From Gyromitra esculenta (lineage: Eukaryota; Ascomycota; Pezizomycetes; Pezizales; Discinaceae), in contig JBCAML010000020.1 in assembly GCA_038503075.1 (NCBI GenBank), positions 744,001 through 808,000 on the forward strand: a stretch of DNA of 64,000 nucleotides, read 5' to 3'. Numbering within the stretch: the first letter of the stretch is position 1; each line of letters opens with the position of its first letter. Positions 27,350 through 39,898 of the stretch are shown one piece after another. The notes beneath the pieces were generated by a model. That model was not told the DNA's origin, searched no databases, and was given only the letters and a program-made list of their open reading frames with translations. A program made the translations under genes and the position numbers.

Positions 27350-27640
27350 CTAACGAAACAACTTAAATGTAAGGCCAGTACTTCTTACTGCACAGAAAAT
27401 TTCCTCGAAGCTTTAGGTAGCTATCTAGATGCTATAACTTGACCAGTTGCAATCCGCAACACAATACTCAAGCACAAGTCCTAATCGTTCCTTACGGATC
27501 GCCTTAAAATAACCGCGTAGAGTTCGAAATAGGGATTGAGTAAGTTCTACTAAAGAATTTTTAATAGTGAAGAATAAAACTATCGCTGAAGGACTAAAGG
27601 CCTTGCTAAGCAAGGTGTAACGGTACTACCATTAAGTTAC
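27350..27640 (-). mobile_element. Decayed dispersed repeat (also at 62330-62620)
   Basis: The reverse complement matches 62330-62620 over ordered blocks: a TTAGGACTTG block, GTATTGTGTTGCGGAT, GGTTATAGC/AGTTATAGC, TCTAGAT, CTAAAGCTTC and GTAAGAAGTAC. Both copies translate around the motif LGL-x2-x-YCVAD-x-N, with the rest degraded. Element class unknown. Confidence 0.65.
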
Positions 27641-28923
27641 ATGTCATGGGCGGTATTGTCTTAGTCGAGTGCAATCACTAGACTTAGTAGCAGTTAGAAC
27701 CCAGTACTGCAGGGTAACAACTGAAGGCCAGCTACCCTGCCTCGCAGGGTAATAGTAATGGCACAATTACCCTACACGAGCTGAAGAAGTGGAGTATCGT
27801 GAAGATCACTGGGTGCCACAGGGAGGAAATCCAAACTTTTTGCTGATATTGGTTTACATGCCATCAGTGACATTTTTCTACATTATTTTGAATTTAAAAC
27901 TAACACATCGCTTTATTCTGTAAGTACAATACAAACCAAGCTTCATCTCAAATTTCAAATGATTTCATACATAAATGACCCCCATTTTTACATGTCAAAG
28001 TTCAATTATTTCTTAAGCTGTACAAAAAGGTTGTTTTGAAAACCCCCTGTTGAAAACAAAACAAAAAATGCAAAAAATACAGTGCAAATCTGATAAGTGA
28101 ATGAATTCACTAGGTGGATCAGGTGCCACCAGATGCCGATGGGAGAGAATTTAACTTTTTGCTATTAGTATGGTGGTTCTAAATGCTCATGTTTTTTTTC
28201 TTGCAACAGAGATCAAGTGGTTTGGATTGCTCTAAAAGCTACCCTATGGCTAAAATATATTTATTATATCCTTGACTACCCTCTGTATTTAATTCTGCGT
28301 ATTTTAATCAATGTATGCAGTGGGGGGTGCGGTGGTGGGGCTTGACCTGTTGATTCATGGATGGTCTATTTCTGCGTCACGATCCATTTCCCGGTAAATC
28401 TCGCGATTGCCTTACTTCTAAACTTTATACCACCCCTCATATAAATTGTATAAGAATCTAATTTTTACCATAGAGTATTTAGTAGCAGTTTATCCTATTC
28501 TGAAATTCCGTAGGGTTTGGGCGGTATTCATCTGTAGGGAGGCTATGTGGAAATGTCAGTTTCAGGTGTGTTTTTGCCTGAGAACGATCATTTATTGCCA
28601 AAAACTGTACTTAATGTTGCCTCCGAAATGTGCCCCACGATCCCCCCACACGCCTCTTATTACAATATTCTTCATATGATGGTACCTATCGAGGCCCACT
28701 TCTAAGCATACCATTACGTTGGGGTCTACATTTTACAATGGTTATAACCCTACGCTTATGAGCATTTGTTGGGATGCCTAGTAGTCCCTTCCCGTATAAT
28801 GAGATTTTCAAATCTAGCTATAAGAAAGATAGTAGTCCTATGAGCCATAATTCACCCAATCTCTAGGATGCGGGTTGTTTTTGCCCATGCACAAATACTG
28901 TATTAACATCGCCATTAAGAGCG

Positions 28924-30048
28924 CTATTCATCATCATGCTTCATCCTCCGAGAAATATCTGTTCTGCCTAGATCTCCGCGATTATCCCTACCCATCTCGT
29001 TGCCCATATCCTGTTCTTTCTCACTCTCTCGCTTCCTGTGTATGCCGTGCTCTCCATCCCATTTATGCTCTCTGCTCCTATCATTACCACTTCTTTCCCT
29101 ATCATGGCCCCTCTTCTTTCGCTCATTTTTGTCTCCAGCTTGATCTCTATCACCAGTTCCCTCTCGACGGATACGTCTAACTTTATCTTGGGCATAGCTC
29201 GTTTCTTCTAAAGACTTTGTTGTTCGTCGTCGATCTGTCGATGGCGATCTATGACGTCTGGCCAGCTCTTTAGACCGGCTCCTATGGCGGTGAGATCGAT
29301 GTCTATGTTCACTCCTGTTGCCTCTTTCGCTCTCGTGTCTGTGCTTTGATAATTTCTTTGCCTTCTGCTTTAATTTCTCGAGAGCTTTTTCGATTTCGTC
29401 TTTTTTTTGTCGAATAAGATACTCCTTCATCGGATCTTCCTCGTCGTGCTCTCGTATCAGTTTCTGCAGCTCCAATTCTTCTTTTAGCATCTCCCGCGGA
29501 GGCTTTCGCTTCCTACGCTCGCCGTCGTCTTCGGAGTCACCACCTCTTTTTTTCCTTCCCTTTTTGTGTTCTGCTCCTCCATCATCCCCCTTGTTTGCCA
29601 CATTACCGGAGTTCAGGTGCGCATGTTCATCGACTACCTCGCCTTCCTTCGGTTTGTATCTAGTATGATCAACCCTAATGATTCTCCCGAGGATGGTGGC
29701 GCCGCCGAGGTTGTCGACCGCTAAGCTGGTGCTCCTTTGGTCTTCGTACTTCAAGAAGGCAAACCCTTTGCTCTTGCCAGTGTCCTTGTCTCGGATGAGA
29801 TTGACATGTACGGGCTCGCCGAATTGGGAGAAGATAGTAACTATGTCGCCTTCGCTGAGTTCGTAGGGGAGGCCACCAATATAGACATAGGCGGTATCGG
29901 CCCAGTCAGTGTGCCATGATGCAGAAAGGGGCTGAGCTGGAAGTTAGAAAATAAAATAAAAAGGCTGGAAGCATTACTAGAAGAGACTCACAATACCAGC
30001 TTCAAGTTCACGCTGATTGAGAGCTTCTATAGCACGGATATTGTTCAT
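28924..30048 (-). CDS. ist3: Ist3/RBMX2-type RRM splicing factor
   Basis: Two exons on the minus strand: 30048-29992 and 29931-28924 (354 residues). The intron is 60 nt and its acceptor is CTCAG; the more upstream CCAG would break the frame. The N-terminus MNNIRAIEALNQRELE and SASWH precede a single RRM at about residues 31-110, with RNP2 AYVYIGGLP and RNP1 KGFAFLKY. The segment RIIRVDHTRYKPKEGE follows, as in Ist3/Snu17, a U2 snRNP-associated subunit of the RES complex acting in pre-mRNA splicing and retention in the nucleus. The remaining 240 residues are charged and Arg/Lys/Asp/Glu-rich with RS-like runs, longer than yeast Ist3 but usual for mould and animal homologues. No break is visible. 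Confidence 0.93.
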
Positions 30049-31028
30049 TGTACTTGGGTATATTAAACTGGATTTGTGGTTGGAATCTGTCGTAGACTCT
30101 TATATATGCTCCTGCTGTTGGCTCACACGCTAGCTCTGCTTGCAGCCGTGGCGCGTCACACACGCGTCTGTAGAGGTGACAGGATCTTGGGGAAAGTTAT
30201 AGAGTTACCCGGACACGGGTCCATTTTAGCATTTACCGTTTTTTTTTTTTTCCGGACATCGATTCCAGGGTTTAGATACATGTAGTCTCGTTCGAAAAGT
30301 CTTGGCCCCCTTTGTCTCTATCAAGCACGACCGCCGATAGACTGAGGCTGTAACTTTTGTAGAAGATGGTTAGGTGAAGTGGTTAGGTGCTATTCAGCAT
30401 CTCAGGATCTCCATAGTTTTCTACTATTTTGATTTACTGCTTCCAGCACAATCCATGGTTATTTGGTTTATTATCGACGGTTGGTAGGGTGTCAGGACTT
30501 TGCGAACGTGACTGCATGTATACTGAGCAGCAAGAATACGTGTATTTTTTTTAGGAGAGAAGAGACCAGAATGCTATGCAGATGCAGAATATGAGGGCGC
30601 ATGTAGAATGTTCATGAAGATAAGTAAAATACATACAGCTTTAAGCTTTTTTTCAGGAGCGAGCTTTGTGATCGAGTTTGCTTCTCAAGATACAGAGAAC
30701 GAGGATCTTTTGGGGTTGGGGACTGCCAAGGCTCGCAGGAAAAGGGGTTGTTGCTCAGTGTTGTTGCTGTCCAGCATCTCCAAAGTCCTAATCACTGCAA
30801 CCCACTCTTCCTAACCAGACTCTCCGTCTCTCCTCAGTTCCAACCTCTCTCCTTTTTTCCTCAACTCTGGTTTTTCCCCCTTCCGCCCCTCCATCAACTA
30901 ACTGCCCGTGTGCCTTGACGTGCTTCGTGTGCTTCCTTTGCTTACCTAGCTCCCGTGGTCCTTCCCAATTCATTAAGAACCCCCTGAGACCCGTGTTCCT
31001 TCGCCTAATCATCTACCCACCCACCACT
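30049..31028. promoter_or_regulatory. Divergent region between ist3-like and septin genes
   Basis: 980 bp. A TACATGTA palindrome lies at 30277-30284, a T-tract at about 30239-30251, and a pyrimidine-rich leader precedes the septin start (30780-31028). No gene seen. Confidence 0.55.
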
Positions 31029-32850
31029 ATGTCTTCTCCTTTGAGTGCTGTAGGTTAACCCTGAACTCCCACCACCCCCCCCCATTAACATCGCCTGCAC
31101 ATCCCCTCGGTCTCCCCATTCATCACTCCTCTCTTCCTATCTTTCTACTTCCTACAAGGTTCTTGACATCTACACTAAGGACCTTCGCCTCAACCAGCCT
31201 CTCCCACACACACCCCCTATCGAAACCGTGCTCGACTGCGAATTAGAGTTGTCCCGCTAACAATGCTCTCATCCCGACAGATCCGTAGGAAGAAGAATGT
31301 CAAGAAGGGGATTCAGTTCTGTTTGATGGTCTGCGGTGCCTCAGGAACTGGTAAGATACTAAAGCTTCACTCTTACTTACTTTCACCATTCACCATTCAC
31401 CATTCACCACTCACCACTCACACCCGTCCAATGACACAAGCTTTTGCTGCCCATCTAGCTAATGTCTTGCTGATTTGTTTGCCCTGCATCGCTAGGTCGT
31501 ACCACTTTTGTAAACACTCTCTGCGGCAAGAAGGTCTTGCAAACTAAGGATTGTGACGACTATGCAAATGCACATGTTGAGGAAGGTGTACGAATCAAGC
31601 CTGTTACCGTTGGTGAGTATTATTACCCTGTTCTGGGAAACCCTCGACAGCTTTGCTAATTGATGTTTGGCTGGGTTCAGAGCTTGAAGAAGAGGGAACA
31701 CGGATTTCTTTGACTATTGTTGATACCCCCGGTTTCGGTGACCAAATTGATAATGAAGCCAGGTGGGTTTGGTCGAAGCTTTCCTAAGTACACGCTAGTT
31801 ACAGAGTTCTAATTTATATGTAGTTTTGGAGAAATCTCAGGCTATCTCGAACGCCAGTACGACGACATTCTTGCCGAAGAGTCCCGTATCAAGCGTAATC
31901 CCCGGTTCCGCGACAACCGTGTCCATGCTCTTCTCTATTTTATTACTCCAACCGGTCATGGGTGGGTTTCCTCTCGATCCCCGTATAGCGCAGGGCCGTT
32001 GCTAATCTATCCCCAGCCTCCGTGAACTCGACATTGAGTTGATGAAGCGTCTTTCCCCACGCGTAAATGTTATCCCTGTCATTGGCAAGGCTGATGCCCT
32101 TACCCCTGCCGAGCTTGCAGAGTCCAAAAAGCTTGTTATGGAAGATATCGAACATTATCGCATCCCTGTATACAACTTTCCATACGACATTGAGGAGGAC
32201 GATGAAGACACTGTAGAGGAGAACGCAGAACTACGTGGGCTGATGCCTTTTGCAATTGTTGGAAGTGAGGAAGTTGTGGAAATTGGCGGCCGCAAAGTTC
32301 GTGCAAGACAATACCCATGGGGTATCGTCGAGGTTGATAACCCAAGACACTCCGATTTCCTTGCAATTAGATCCGCTCTATTGCACTCTCATTTGGCGGA
32401 CTTGAAGGAAATAACCCATGATTTCCTGTACGAGAATTACCGAACAGAGAAGCTATCAAAGTCTGTAGAGGGTGGTACTTCTGCGTAAGTGACATCATCT
32501 TTCAACATCCCTAGATATTGCACAACTAATCTAGTGTAAGAAACAGCTCCATGAACTCTGAAGACCTTGCTACGCAATCTGTCAGGCTCAAGGAGGAGCA
32601 ACTTAGACGTGAAGAGGAGAAACTTCGGGAAATCGAAGTTAAGGTTCAACGTGAGATCAACGAGAAGCGACAGGAGCTGCTCGCTCGCGAGTCACAACTC
32701 AAGGAGATGTAAGATTTTCTTCCTCTAAAGCCCCTTCTCTGTTAGAGCTACCTAGACATAAACTAATACATATCGACATCCAGTGAGGCCAGAATGACTC
32801 GCGAACATAATCAGCCGATGCAGGATGAAAAATCGAACGGTGACGTTTAG
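31029..32850 (+). CDS. cdc11: Septin, Cdc11/AspA class
   Basis: Eight exons: 31029-31049, 31281-31350, 31496-31612, 31681-31762, 31824-31961, 32017-32484, 32547-32708 and 32784-32850 (374 residues). Septins are GTP-binding proteins that form filaments at septa and hyphal tips. Visible are the polybasic IRRKKNVKKG, P-loop GASGTGRTT (split by an intron after the first base of the Gly codon), VDTPGFGDQ, GKAD, the septin-unique element from about residue 200 on, and a C-terminal coiled coil rich in EEQLRREEEKLRE. The acidic loop EEDDEDTVEEN is typical of the Cdc11/AspA class. Exon 1 (MSSPLSA) is inferred from a CTAAC branch site and CAG acceptor before IRRKK; a start at 31263 (MLSSRQIRRKK) is the alternative. 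The exon 7 acceptor could also be 6 nt earlier without changing the frame. Confidence 0.9.
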
Positions 32851-34767
32851 GAGATCTGTTCATATATTTCTGGATTGTGACTTTTTTTTTGTACTGCTGT
32901 CGGAGATTCAAATTGAACCGCTAGTAAACGCTCGTCTGTTATTATCAAGTGGTTGGAGGACGGAAGGCGCGTAATGACACTTGGGTTGGGGGGCATGGGA
33001 GAAAAGGTAAGGTCGAAGGGCATGGCAGAAGCAACGTTATTTCCTCATGTTTTCCAACTAGCAATGTGTTCTGGACAACATTTATAGGGAATTGGCGAGA
33101 TACTGGTGACTCTTGTCCTCTACCTTTACTCTAACTCCCTTCTCCGCTTTCGATATTGCAACCTTTTTCTTTTATTTCCTTTCAAGTATGTTTTTACTAG
33201 CTTGCTACCGATACCTACTTTATGGGCTTATTTAATTCTTTCTTCTTTTCGCTCGCTTTGTTCCCTTTGCCTATTTTCTTTGTCTTTTTACGCAAGGCTC
33301 GGGAAAAGTCTTCTCTAAAAGTCATACGCATTTTTCCCCTCTTTCCCCGCCCCAATCTCTGAGAAATCTCCATTTGTCTCGTCCATCTCTTTATTTTGCT
33401 GTAACATGGGGTATACTACAAATTGAGAGACCGCTGTTTCCCTGTGATTAGGTGTTTGTGAATAGTATAGTGATCCTGTTCTCACCATGTGTAGTTTAAA
33501 TTTACCTTAGTAAAAAAAGGCTTGTGTCTACGTTTTAGGATCGGTTATCTTACTTTGGTTAGTCATTTAACTATGCGCGAATGCATTTTTAACTACTAAC
33601 CTTGACCAGTCGTTACCTCTGTCGAGCGATCTAGAATGTGTACCACCATCTGCATTACTGCCAAGTACAATATTACAATATTAATCGAGAACAAACACCT
33701 TGAGGGAAGTACTATACTGCATATCTAGATGTGTTAGATTAATAGATAGTAATCAACTAACCGCTATACTACGGTGAGTGCAAAAAGAAAACCAAGACAA
33801 AACTCACTCATGAGTGGCCTTTATAGGCGCACCCGGTTCATTGTGCCAACCTCGACAGACGTTATTCAACCTAGTTCTCAATACCAAAAAAAAAGATAAG
33901 CATGGACAATACTACTAGGATAATCCCCACAAGCCATCCTCACCTTTGGAAAGAAAAAAACAGCCACAAATAGTAACAATATTAGCAAAGTAACAAGCAA
34001 CGATAAGTAACGATTTGACCCCATAGTTATGTATATAGTTCCAGATTAACTAAATGAGAACCCGTTCTTGAAATCGATCATGACGCGCTTCCCAGCCGTC
34101 CCGTAAACCGTTTCTTCATAGTAACGCCGTAATGATCTTCCCAGCCTCTTCCTGGTGTATTTGCGACTACATGTAGTTACCGAAAGATGCTTCTTGAAGA
34201 CACACTGCGCTCCCGATGACGCAAGATCACACAATATCCAAATATCCAAATATCCGGAGCGAAGTAAAAATTCCAAATGACGAAATCGATGATCGCAATA
34301 ACCCCACAAAAAATGTTCCTGTAAGAGACACACTGTGCTCTTGATGACACGTGACCAAAAAGAGACCCAATACCATCAGGACAGAAAAAAATCAAAAAAA
34401 GAAAATGATGAAGCACACTGATGATAACCCCGTAAACAAAATTTCCTATAAAAATAGACACCAAAAAATGAAAAAGACAAACAAAAGAAAGCAATACAGT
34501 AGAGCGAGGTAAAAATCCCCCGAGACAAAACACGAAGGAGAAAACAATTGAGAAAACAATAATCAATGGAGAAACAAACAAGAACACCTCATATGCCCCC
34601 AACTTTGATGCACCTCGGGTGAGAATCCCACACTGGCTAAGAATCAATAAAGTCCCCCTGACCCGCACCAAAAGAAACACCGAATTTTGAAACCTAATGC
34701 GCCGGTTTGTCGTTTCTCATCATACAGCAGTTTTTTTTGTTTTGTTTTGTTTCTGTTTTTTTGTTAT
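32851..34767. other. Intergenic region beyond the 3' ends of two genes
   Basis: 1.9 kb. T-rich 3' flank of the septin gene, then an A-rich block at 33880-34560 with imperfect direct repeats (34194-34226 and 34327-34360). The minus-strand open frames at 34046-34680 run through this repeat and show no conserved motif. A TACATGTA site is at 34168-34175. Confidence 0.5.
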
Positions 34768-36222
34768 TTACCTGCCGTAATATCCGCCAGTTGGGGGGAT
34801 ATTGCCAAAACCGAAACTGGTGTTATGTTCATAAGTTGTTTGATTGATGGATAAGGCTTGCTGGCGGCTCGCTGGGGTTGGAAGCCCCGGTGGGTTGTGG
34901 GAGGCTGTCGTGAATGGGAACTGGGTCGCGCCCATGTTGTTGCCTACTGGGGTCCCTGGGGTTAATGGGGTAGTTGGGTGAACATTGCTTGGGGAGCGGA
35001 CGCCAAGTGGGTTCTTCGAGAAACTGAGACGAATACCACCCTTAACACTGTTAGAGAGGTTGCGCCCGTATAAGTCCGCTAATGCTTTGGTTGCAAAGTC
35101 GATGTCCTCAAACTCAACAAAGCACATCGGGCCTTGTGGTTTTGGCTTCAACATGAGTCGCTTATAGCCACGTTGACGACTGAAAAGATTTTTTAGCTCA
35201 TCCTCAGTGGTGTTAACAGGGAGGTTTCCGACGTATAGAGTATTGCAAGGTGGGTTTTGATCTGCAGGATTTGCTGCAGGTAGGTTACGAGGGTGTAAGG
35301 TGTGATTGTTGTTCGTATGCCACGTATTTGGAGAAGTCATGCCGATGGGGGAAGTTAGGAATCCTCCAGACATAAAAGCATTCCCGACATTAGCAGTGGC
35401 AAGTTGTGGTAAGTGTGGAATACGACTAGGCGTATTAATTGGAGGGTTTGTCATAGCCCGGTTTCTGGACCCAAGAACAGAGCGTAAATCATCAGCATCA
35501 AGGTCATTATCGGTCGAAAAGGGGCCATTTCGGTGATGCGGCAGTTGCTGAAGAAAAGACTGTTCGTAGTAGTTTCCATTATCAAGCCCGTTTTGACTAA
35601 TTCCGCTAGCGGGACCGCCAATCCCGTTGAGATTATTGGCTCCGTTCACACTGCCCATAATACTACCAGGTGTTCTAGGATAAGACGAGCGAGTGGTATA
35701 ACCATTCGATAAATTATCCGAGATTGGCGAAGAACCAGCAGCGGACAACGGCGCAGAATCCAATGAAAAGGGTTCGTTTTTAGCGAGCAATTCAACAAAT
35801 AACACGTTCGAATCTGAAGGATCGATCGATTTTCCGTTCAAGCAGTCCTGAGCCTGAACCGCAGATTGGTGAGAGCCAAATCGAGCAAATGCAGTCCTAT
35901 TATCATTGGCTAGACGGACATCCTGAAGGTCCTTTGCAAAAAGAAGCATGGTCCTGATATCGCGCTCGGAAACGTTTGGAGGTAATTTTCTTATGCGTAT
36001 TGGATACGACTCTGGCTTCATATTCTCGAAACCTGGTGGTGGATTCCTAGAATTAATATTTTCTGATCCTGGCATTTCTGATTCTGGAGAAATGCGCCTT
36101 GGAACCGACGCGAGCAAGGAAGAACGCGACTGAGTAAACGAAGAGTAGAGCGGTTCGTAGGGTACATGGTGACCATAGGGCCCGGATAGTGGTTGATCGG
36201 CAGTAGCGGACTGAGCCATCAT
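34768..36222 (-). CDS. Scw1/Whi3-type protein with two RRMs
   Basis: Single exon of 484 residues on the minus strand. RRM1 lies at about residues 74-150 ([34 protein letters not shown]). A long Ser/Asn/Pro-rich linker follows, then RRM2 at about 325-405 ([38 protein letters not shown]) ending [17 protein letters not shown], a near-invariant signature of this class. Yeast Whi3 and fission yeast Scw1 are cytoplasmic mRNA-binding proteins affecting cell size, septation and cell wall. The C-terminus is low-complexity and ends GGYYGR. The ATG at 36222 is followed directly by MAQS; the second ATG one codon later is equally usable. A long 5' region with CT- and GA-rich tracts lies upstream. Confidence 0.9.
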   Translation of the reverse strand: MMAQSATADQPLSGPYGHHVPYEPLYSSFTQSRSSLLASVPRRISPESEMPGSENINSRNPPPGFENMKPESYPIRIRKLPPNVSERDIRTMLLFAKDLQDVRLANDNRTAFARFGSHQSAVQAQDCLNGKSIDPSDSNVLFVELLAKNEPFSLDSAPLSAAGSSPISDNLSNGYTTRSSYPRTPGSIMGSVNGANNLNGIGGPASGISQNGLDNGNYYEQSFLQQLPHHRNGPFSTDNDLDADDLRSVLGSRNRAMTNPPINTPSRIPHLPQLATANVGNAFMSGGFLTSPIGMTSPNTWHTNNNHTLHPRNLPAANPADQNPPCNTLYVGNLPVNTTEDELKNLFSRQRGYKRLMLKPKPQGPMCFVEFEDIDFATKALADLYGRNLSNSVKGGIRLSFSKNPLGVRSPSNVHPTTPLTPGTPVGNNMGATQFPFTTASHNPPGLPTPASRQQALSINQTTYEHNTSFGFGNIPPTGGYYGR

Positions 36223-36977
36223 GACTTAACTTGAGCGGCTGAACGAAAGAGTCCCACCAAAAAATTCTAGATGGGATAGAAAGCCAAAGCAGTGGTTTTC
36301 AGAAAGAGGCAGAGATTCCAAGAAAAGAACTTCGGGAGTTAGTGTTGGTGAGATGTAAATATTTTCTTCTTTGTATAACAAAACAGGCGACCGCGTAGCG
36401 CTAGAGGCGGGGGGGGGCTGGTAAGTACTGTGGTGCGGCTCGTTAGCTAAATGGACTATCGCGATGAGTGATGCTAAACAGCAACAAGAGAAGACCAACC
36501 GAAAGAGCCGCGCCGGTCCCTGATGCAGATCGATGCAGAGTGACTACGATTGCGACAAGAATGCAGTGATTTCCGATTAAATAGCTTATTCGAGTAGTGC
36601 AGAGAAACGGCGAGATGGTTTTGAACGGTGGTAATCGCCAAAACGTTGGCGAAGAGCGACAGGAGAGGATGGAGAGATTCGCAGAGACAGGAGGGAATGG
36701 GAAAGGGGGTGGGTGTGGGGGGTGGGGAGAGGAATAGATTATTTTTCTGGACAGTTTTAAAACGGAGGATAGGGAGATCACAGGATGAGGATCAGTACTG
36801 TAAGTAGACTTGGGGTAGTGGGGAGCGAGAGCGCGAGCGCGAGCGAAACGGAGAGTTGGGACGCGAGAACGACTAGCAGTGGGCTGGGAGCGAGTTGGGT
36901 GTTGGTGCTGGTGTCCGGTACTCTACTCGCAAGAAGTATGCGAACCTGACTCGACACGGGTAATGCAAGCAGCAACA

Positions 36978-37000
36978 GGCGGGCAGGCAGGCAGGCAGGC
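36978..37000. repeat. (GCAG)n microsatellite
   Basis: About five tandem GCAG units with degenerate flanks, upstream of the scw1-like gene. Confidence 0.8.
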
Positions 37001-37239
37001 AAGCGAGGCAAGACAGGCACGCGGGCAGGTAAGCGATACCGGTCTCCACAGCTATCCGACGATGTCTGGTTGGCGCCGAAAGGTTAGTTAGTAATGCAAG
37101 AGCTCTGGTATGCTGACGGTGGACGAGATGCCTACCTAAGCAGCGATGAGAATGTGTTTGGATGTGGGCGTCGGATGTGTGTATGGATGTATGTGCGAGC
37201 GGAATGAAGGGCTACGTGGGAGAGCGAGCGAGCAAGAGG

Positions 37240-37275
37240 GATGGATGGGATGGGATGGGATGGGATGGATGGTAT
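37240..37275. repeat. (GGATG)n minisatellite
   Basis: Tandem GGATGGGATG units with occasional extra GGAT. Confidence 0.8.
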
Positions 37276-39811
37276 ATACCCTTTTGATATGAATGGATGG
37301 TTGGGTGATTGATTGCGTCTGAACAAAGCACAACCAGGAGCGACCTTTGCTCGCTGGGCAAATGAGATGGTGAAGAGCAGGAGGAGCTTCTTATACCCTG
37401 CTTTTCTGGCCTGGCATCTCTTTTATTTGATAGCAAACGGCTTTCTACGCCCTTTTAAAGCCTTGTCGAGCAGTTATACTCTGGAGAGGGAGCAGGTCGC
37501 GATAAATGTCTGAGGCGAGCCCAGCGATTCGGAGAAAGCTAAGTCCTCCCCCACGCGCCCTCTTGTATTCTTTATGATAATGCCTCCTAGGGCTTTGTCA
37601 CCTTGGTTTTCGCGTTGTCTGTCAGGGACAATCTCGAGTCACGCCCAACAGAACAGAAACGAAGAGACAGAGGGGGTGTCGAGACCACGATTGTTGGAAA
37701 ATATTAACAACTTAATACAATGATCAGCTAGGTGCGTGCCGGCAGATGAGGCGGGGAAAGGGGGCGCTCGGCGATGACTGTCTTTCGCGCACTCAATCTG
37801 CTTTATCTTCCTGGTCAAGATGGCGGGTAAGCCCACTGGCTGCGGCCCTATGGTTGTTGACAGACATTCTGTTCTGTCTTACTCTGGGCTTGTCCCGCAA
37901 AATCTAACGCAGTGCTGGGCGCAGGTGGGGGAGCGTTTAAGAACTGGTCGCTGGGATTTTGGTGATTAGAGGCCCTAGTGAGGACCGCTAACACAACGTG
38001 AAAGCTTGAAGTTTTGTCCAGACAACCTTCTCCGAGTGATATTACTGGGTCCTATTTTTGCCTGGCATCGCATTAAAGGGCAGCTAGGCCACCACACCCC
38101 TACCCTCCAAAAATCACCTACGGCCCAGCCCTTCTCTTGAAAGATACATGTATTCACTGATTCCACAGACATGAGTTTGCCTGCATGTGGAGTAGATATG
38201 GCTGGGCACGAGTGGCCGCTAGGTGGCTCTGTCGCGAACCTTGAACCCCAGTTCAGCCAACACTGGCCGTTTCGGCTGTCAAGCACTCGGCTGCTTACGC
38301 AGTTCCTGGTCTGACCTCGCCCATGCGTCTCCCAATCCCTGGGAAGGACGTTCATTGGACGCAACGTCATTTCAGACAAGCGTTGATTCCTCGCTTGATA
38401 AAATGCAGTGAATTGCCACTCAACCCCCGCGTGGTTTTTGATGATCATTTCTCATGTGATTTAGAAGTATTTCTCGGGAATTTAAGCTTTTTTTGATACT
38501 GTCTCTATTTCCGTATGGCAGATCTAGATGGAAACGGTCCCTTCAGCACGATTTACAACCTACGATAAATGCACCACGGGACACACAGCACATAGTTCGC
38601 TCGCTCTCGCTCTGAGGGACCTAATCACGAAGCCAGAACTCGCGAGCAATGTCATATCGGAGAATTTATTCTTGAAAATAGCATAAGTAAGCAGAGTAGC
38701 TTGTCGAACGTCAAGTCTATCTGATTCACGCCCAACCGTGCCCGAAATACCTGCAGATCTTTCCAATCCGGGTTATAACGCGATCCCTCCCAGCAGCTTC
38801 ATTGCTAGAGTCGGAAAGTAGATACATAAACTGCGCTTTTAGTCGATATATAATTATGACACGGACCTGTAAGTCACTTTTAAGTGACCGATATCGCGGA
38901 TAAGTCGAACTGTTGCTTGTGACAAGTCACCAGTAGCTTAAAATGCTATATAAGAAAAAGACCTGTCCGATATCCACAAGGGATAACCTCCGAAACGTAT
39001 TCTAGCTAAAACGGCTTGGCTGTCTTCGGAATAGGCCCGGTCTTGGTATAAATAGCCTCGTTAATTGCCGCTTCCAGGTTCTAACGTCATTTACTGTCTC
39101 TTTTATCGCTGAGGATCTGGCTGATGCAATTGTTCACATTCAATCGAGATCATAATCCGCTTCTCCTCCTCCTCCTAAAACATTTCCTATTTTTCGTTTT
39201 TCTAATTGAGATAGGATGATACGATAATGAGCCGCATGATGCAACCCTAACCCTATCATGAGAAGAAGGGATCATATTCACACCAACATATATATTATTA
39301 TTCATTCCGCCCAGCGGACTCAAGAGGTCGGATTGGAGATGGCAGGTGCGGTATTTGAAATATTCCAGGTTACAAAACAATAATATAACTGCCCGGCCTA
39401 GACCACTTCGTTATGGGCAAGAATATATGTACGTACATGTACTGTATGTTCACAATACGCCTGAACCTGCAGTACTGGCACGCAGTTAGACGGTCCACGG
39501 TCCACCTCCCCGTCTCCGGAACCAAGATCTTGTGGGTCGACACTGAACATCCCCACTGCATGACACTCCCCGAAGTCTGTTTTTCCACTATCCCTAAACC
39601 TTTAATCAATCTGTTCTACGGATGTAGGGGCAACTAATGCAAAATGACGGTGTTGCGGGTACACAAGCATCAGCATTCACTTACAAAATGTGCCCAAAAT
39701 CACTATCATGATGAAGTTAATAAGAGGAAGGAAACCATACAAAGATAGAAGATACAAGAATGATTGAAAATCGCTGTAATAACTGGTGTGAGGAAGAGTT
39801 CAATTTAGTCC

Positions 39812-39898
39812 TAGGGCACCGCCACTTTGAATCACTTATCCCTACACCCGTAGTAATACGGGTGCAGGGGAAAGTCTGTCACCAGGCGGCGGTGCTGG
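39812..39898. mobile_element. Fold-back element related to the MITE-like repeats at 47 kb and 50 kb
   Basis: Ends GCACCGCC and GGCGGTGC are inverted, and the centre is a CACCCGTA-GTAA-TACGGGTG hairpin. The right half AAAGTCTGTCACCAGGCGGC resembles the terminal sequence of the elements at 46988-47176 and 50063-50266. Confidence 0.55.

Larger units (their letters stand above)
26607..28923. other. Gene-poor AT-rich region with repeats
   Basis: 2.3 kb lying beyond the 3' ends of both neighbouring genes. It contains an (AAAAAT)n run at 27058-27083, a dispersed repeat at 27350-27640 shared with 62330-62620, and two related segments at 27812-27860 and 28122-28195, each starting GGTGCCAC and containing AACTTTTTGCT. 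No gene was found. Confidence 0.55.

Noticed and set aside
34177..34680. 167-codon hydrophobic minus-strand open frame
   Set aside because: It runs through an A-rich imperfect repeat; the hydrophobicity is a by-product of T-rich codons.
37975..38448. 157-codon minus-strand open frame
   Set aside because: No family resemblance, and the opposite strand is open over part of it.
39240..39260. CCCTAACCCT telomere-like sequence
   Set aside because: Only about two units, too short to call an interstitial telomere repeat.
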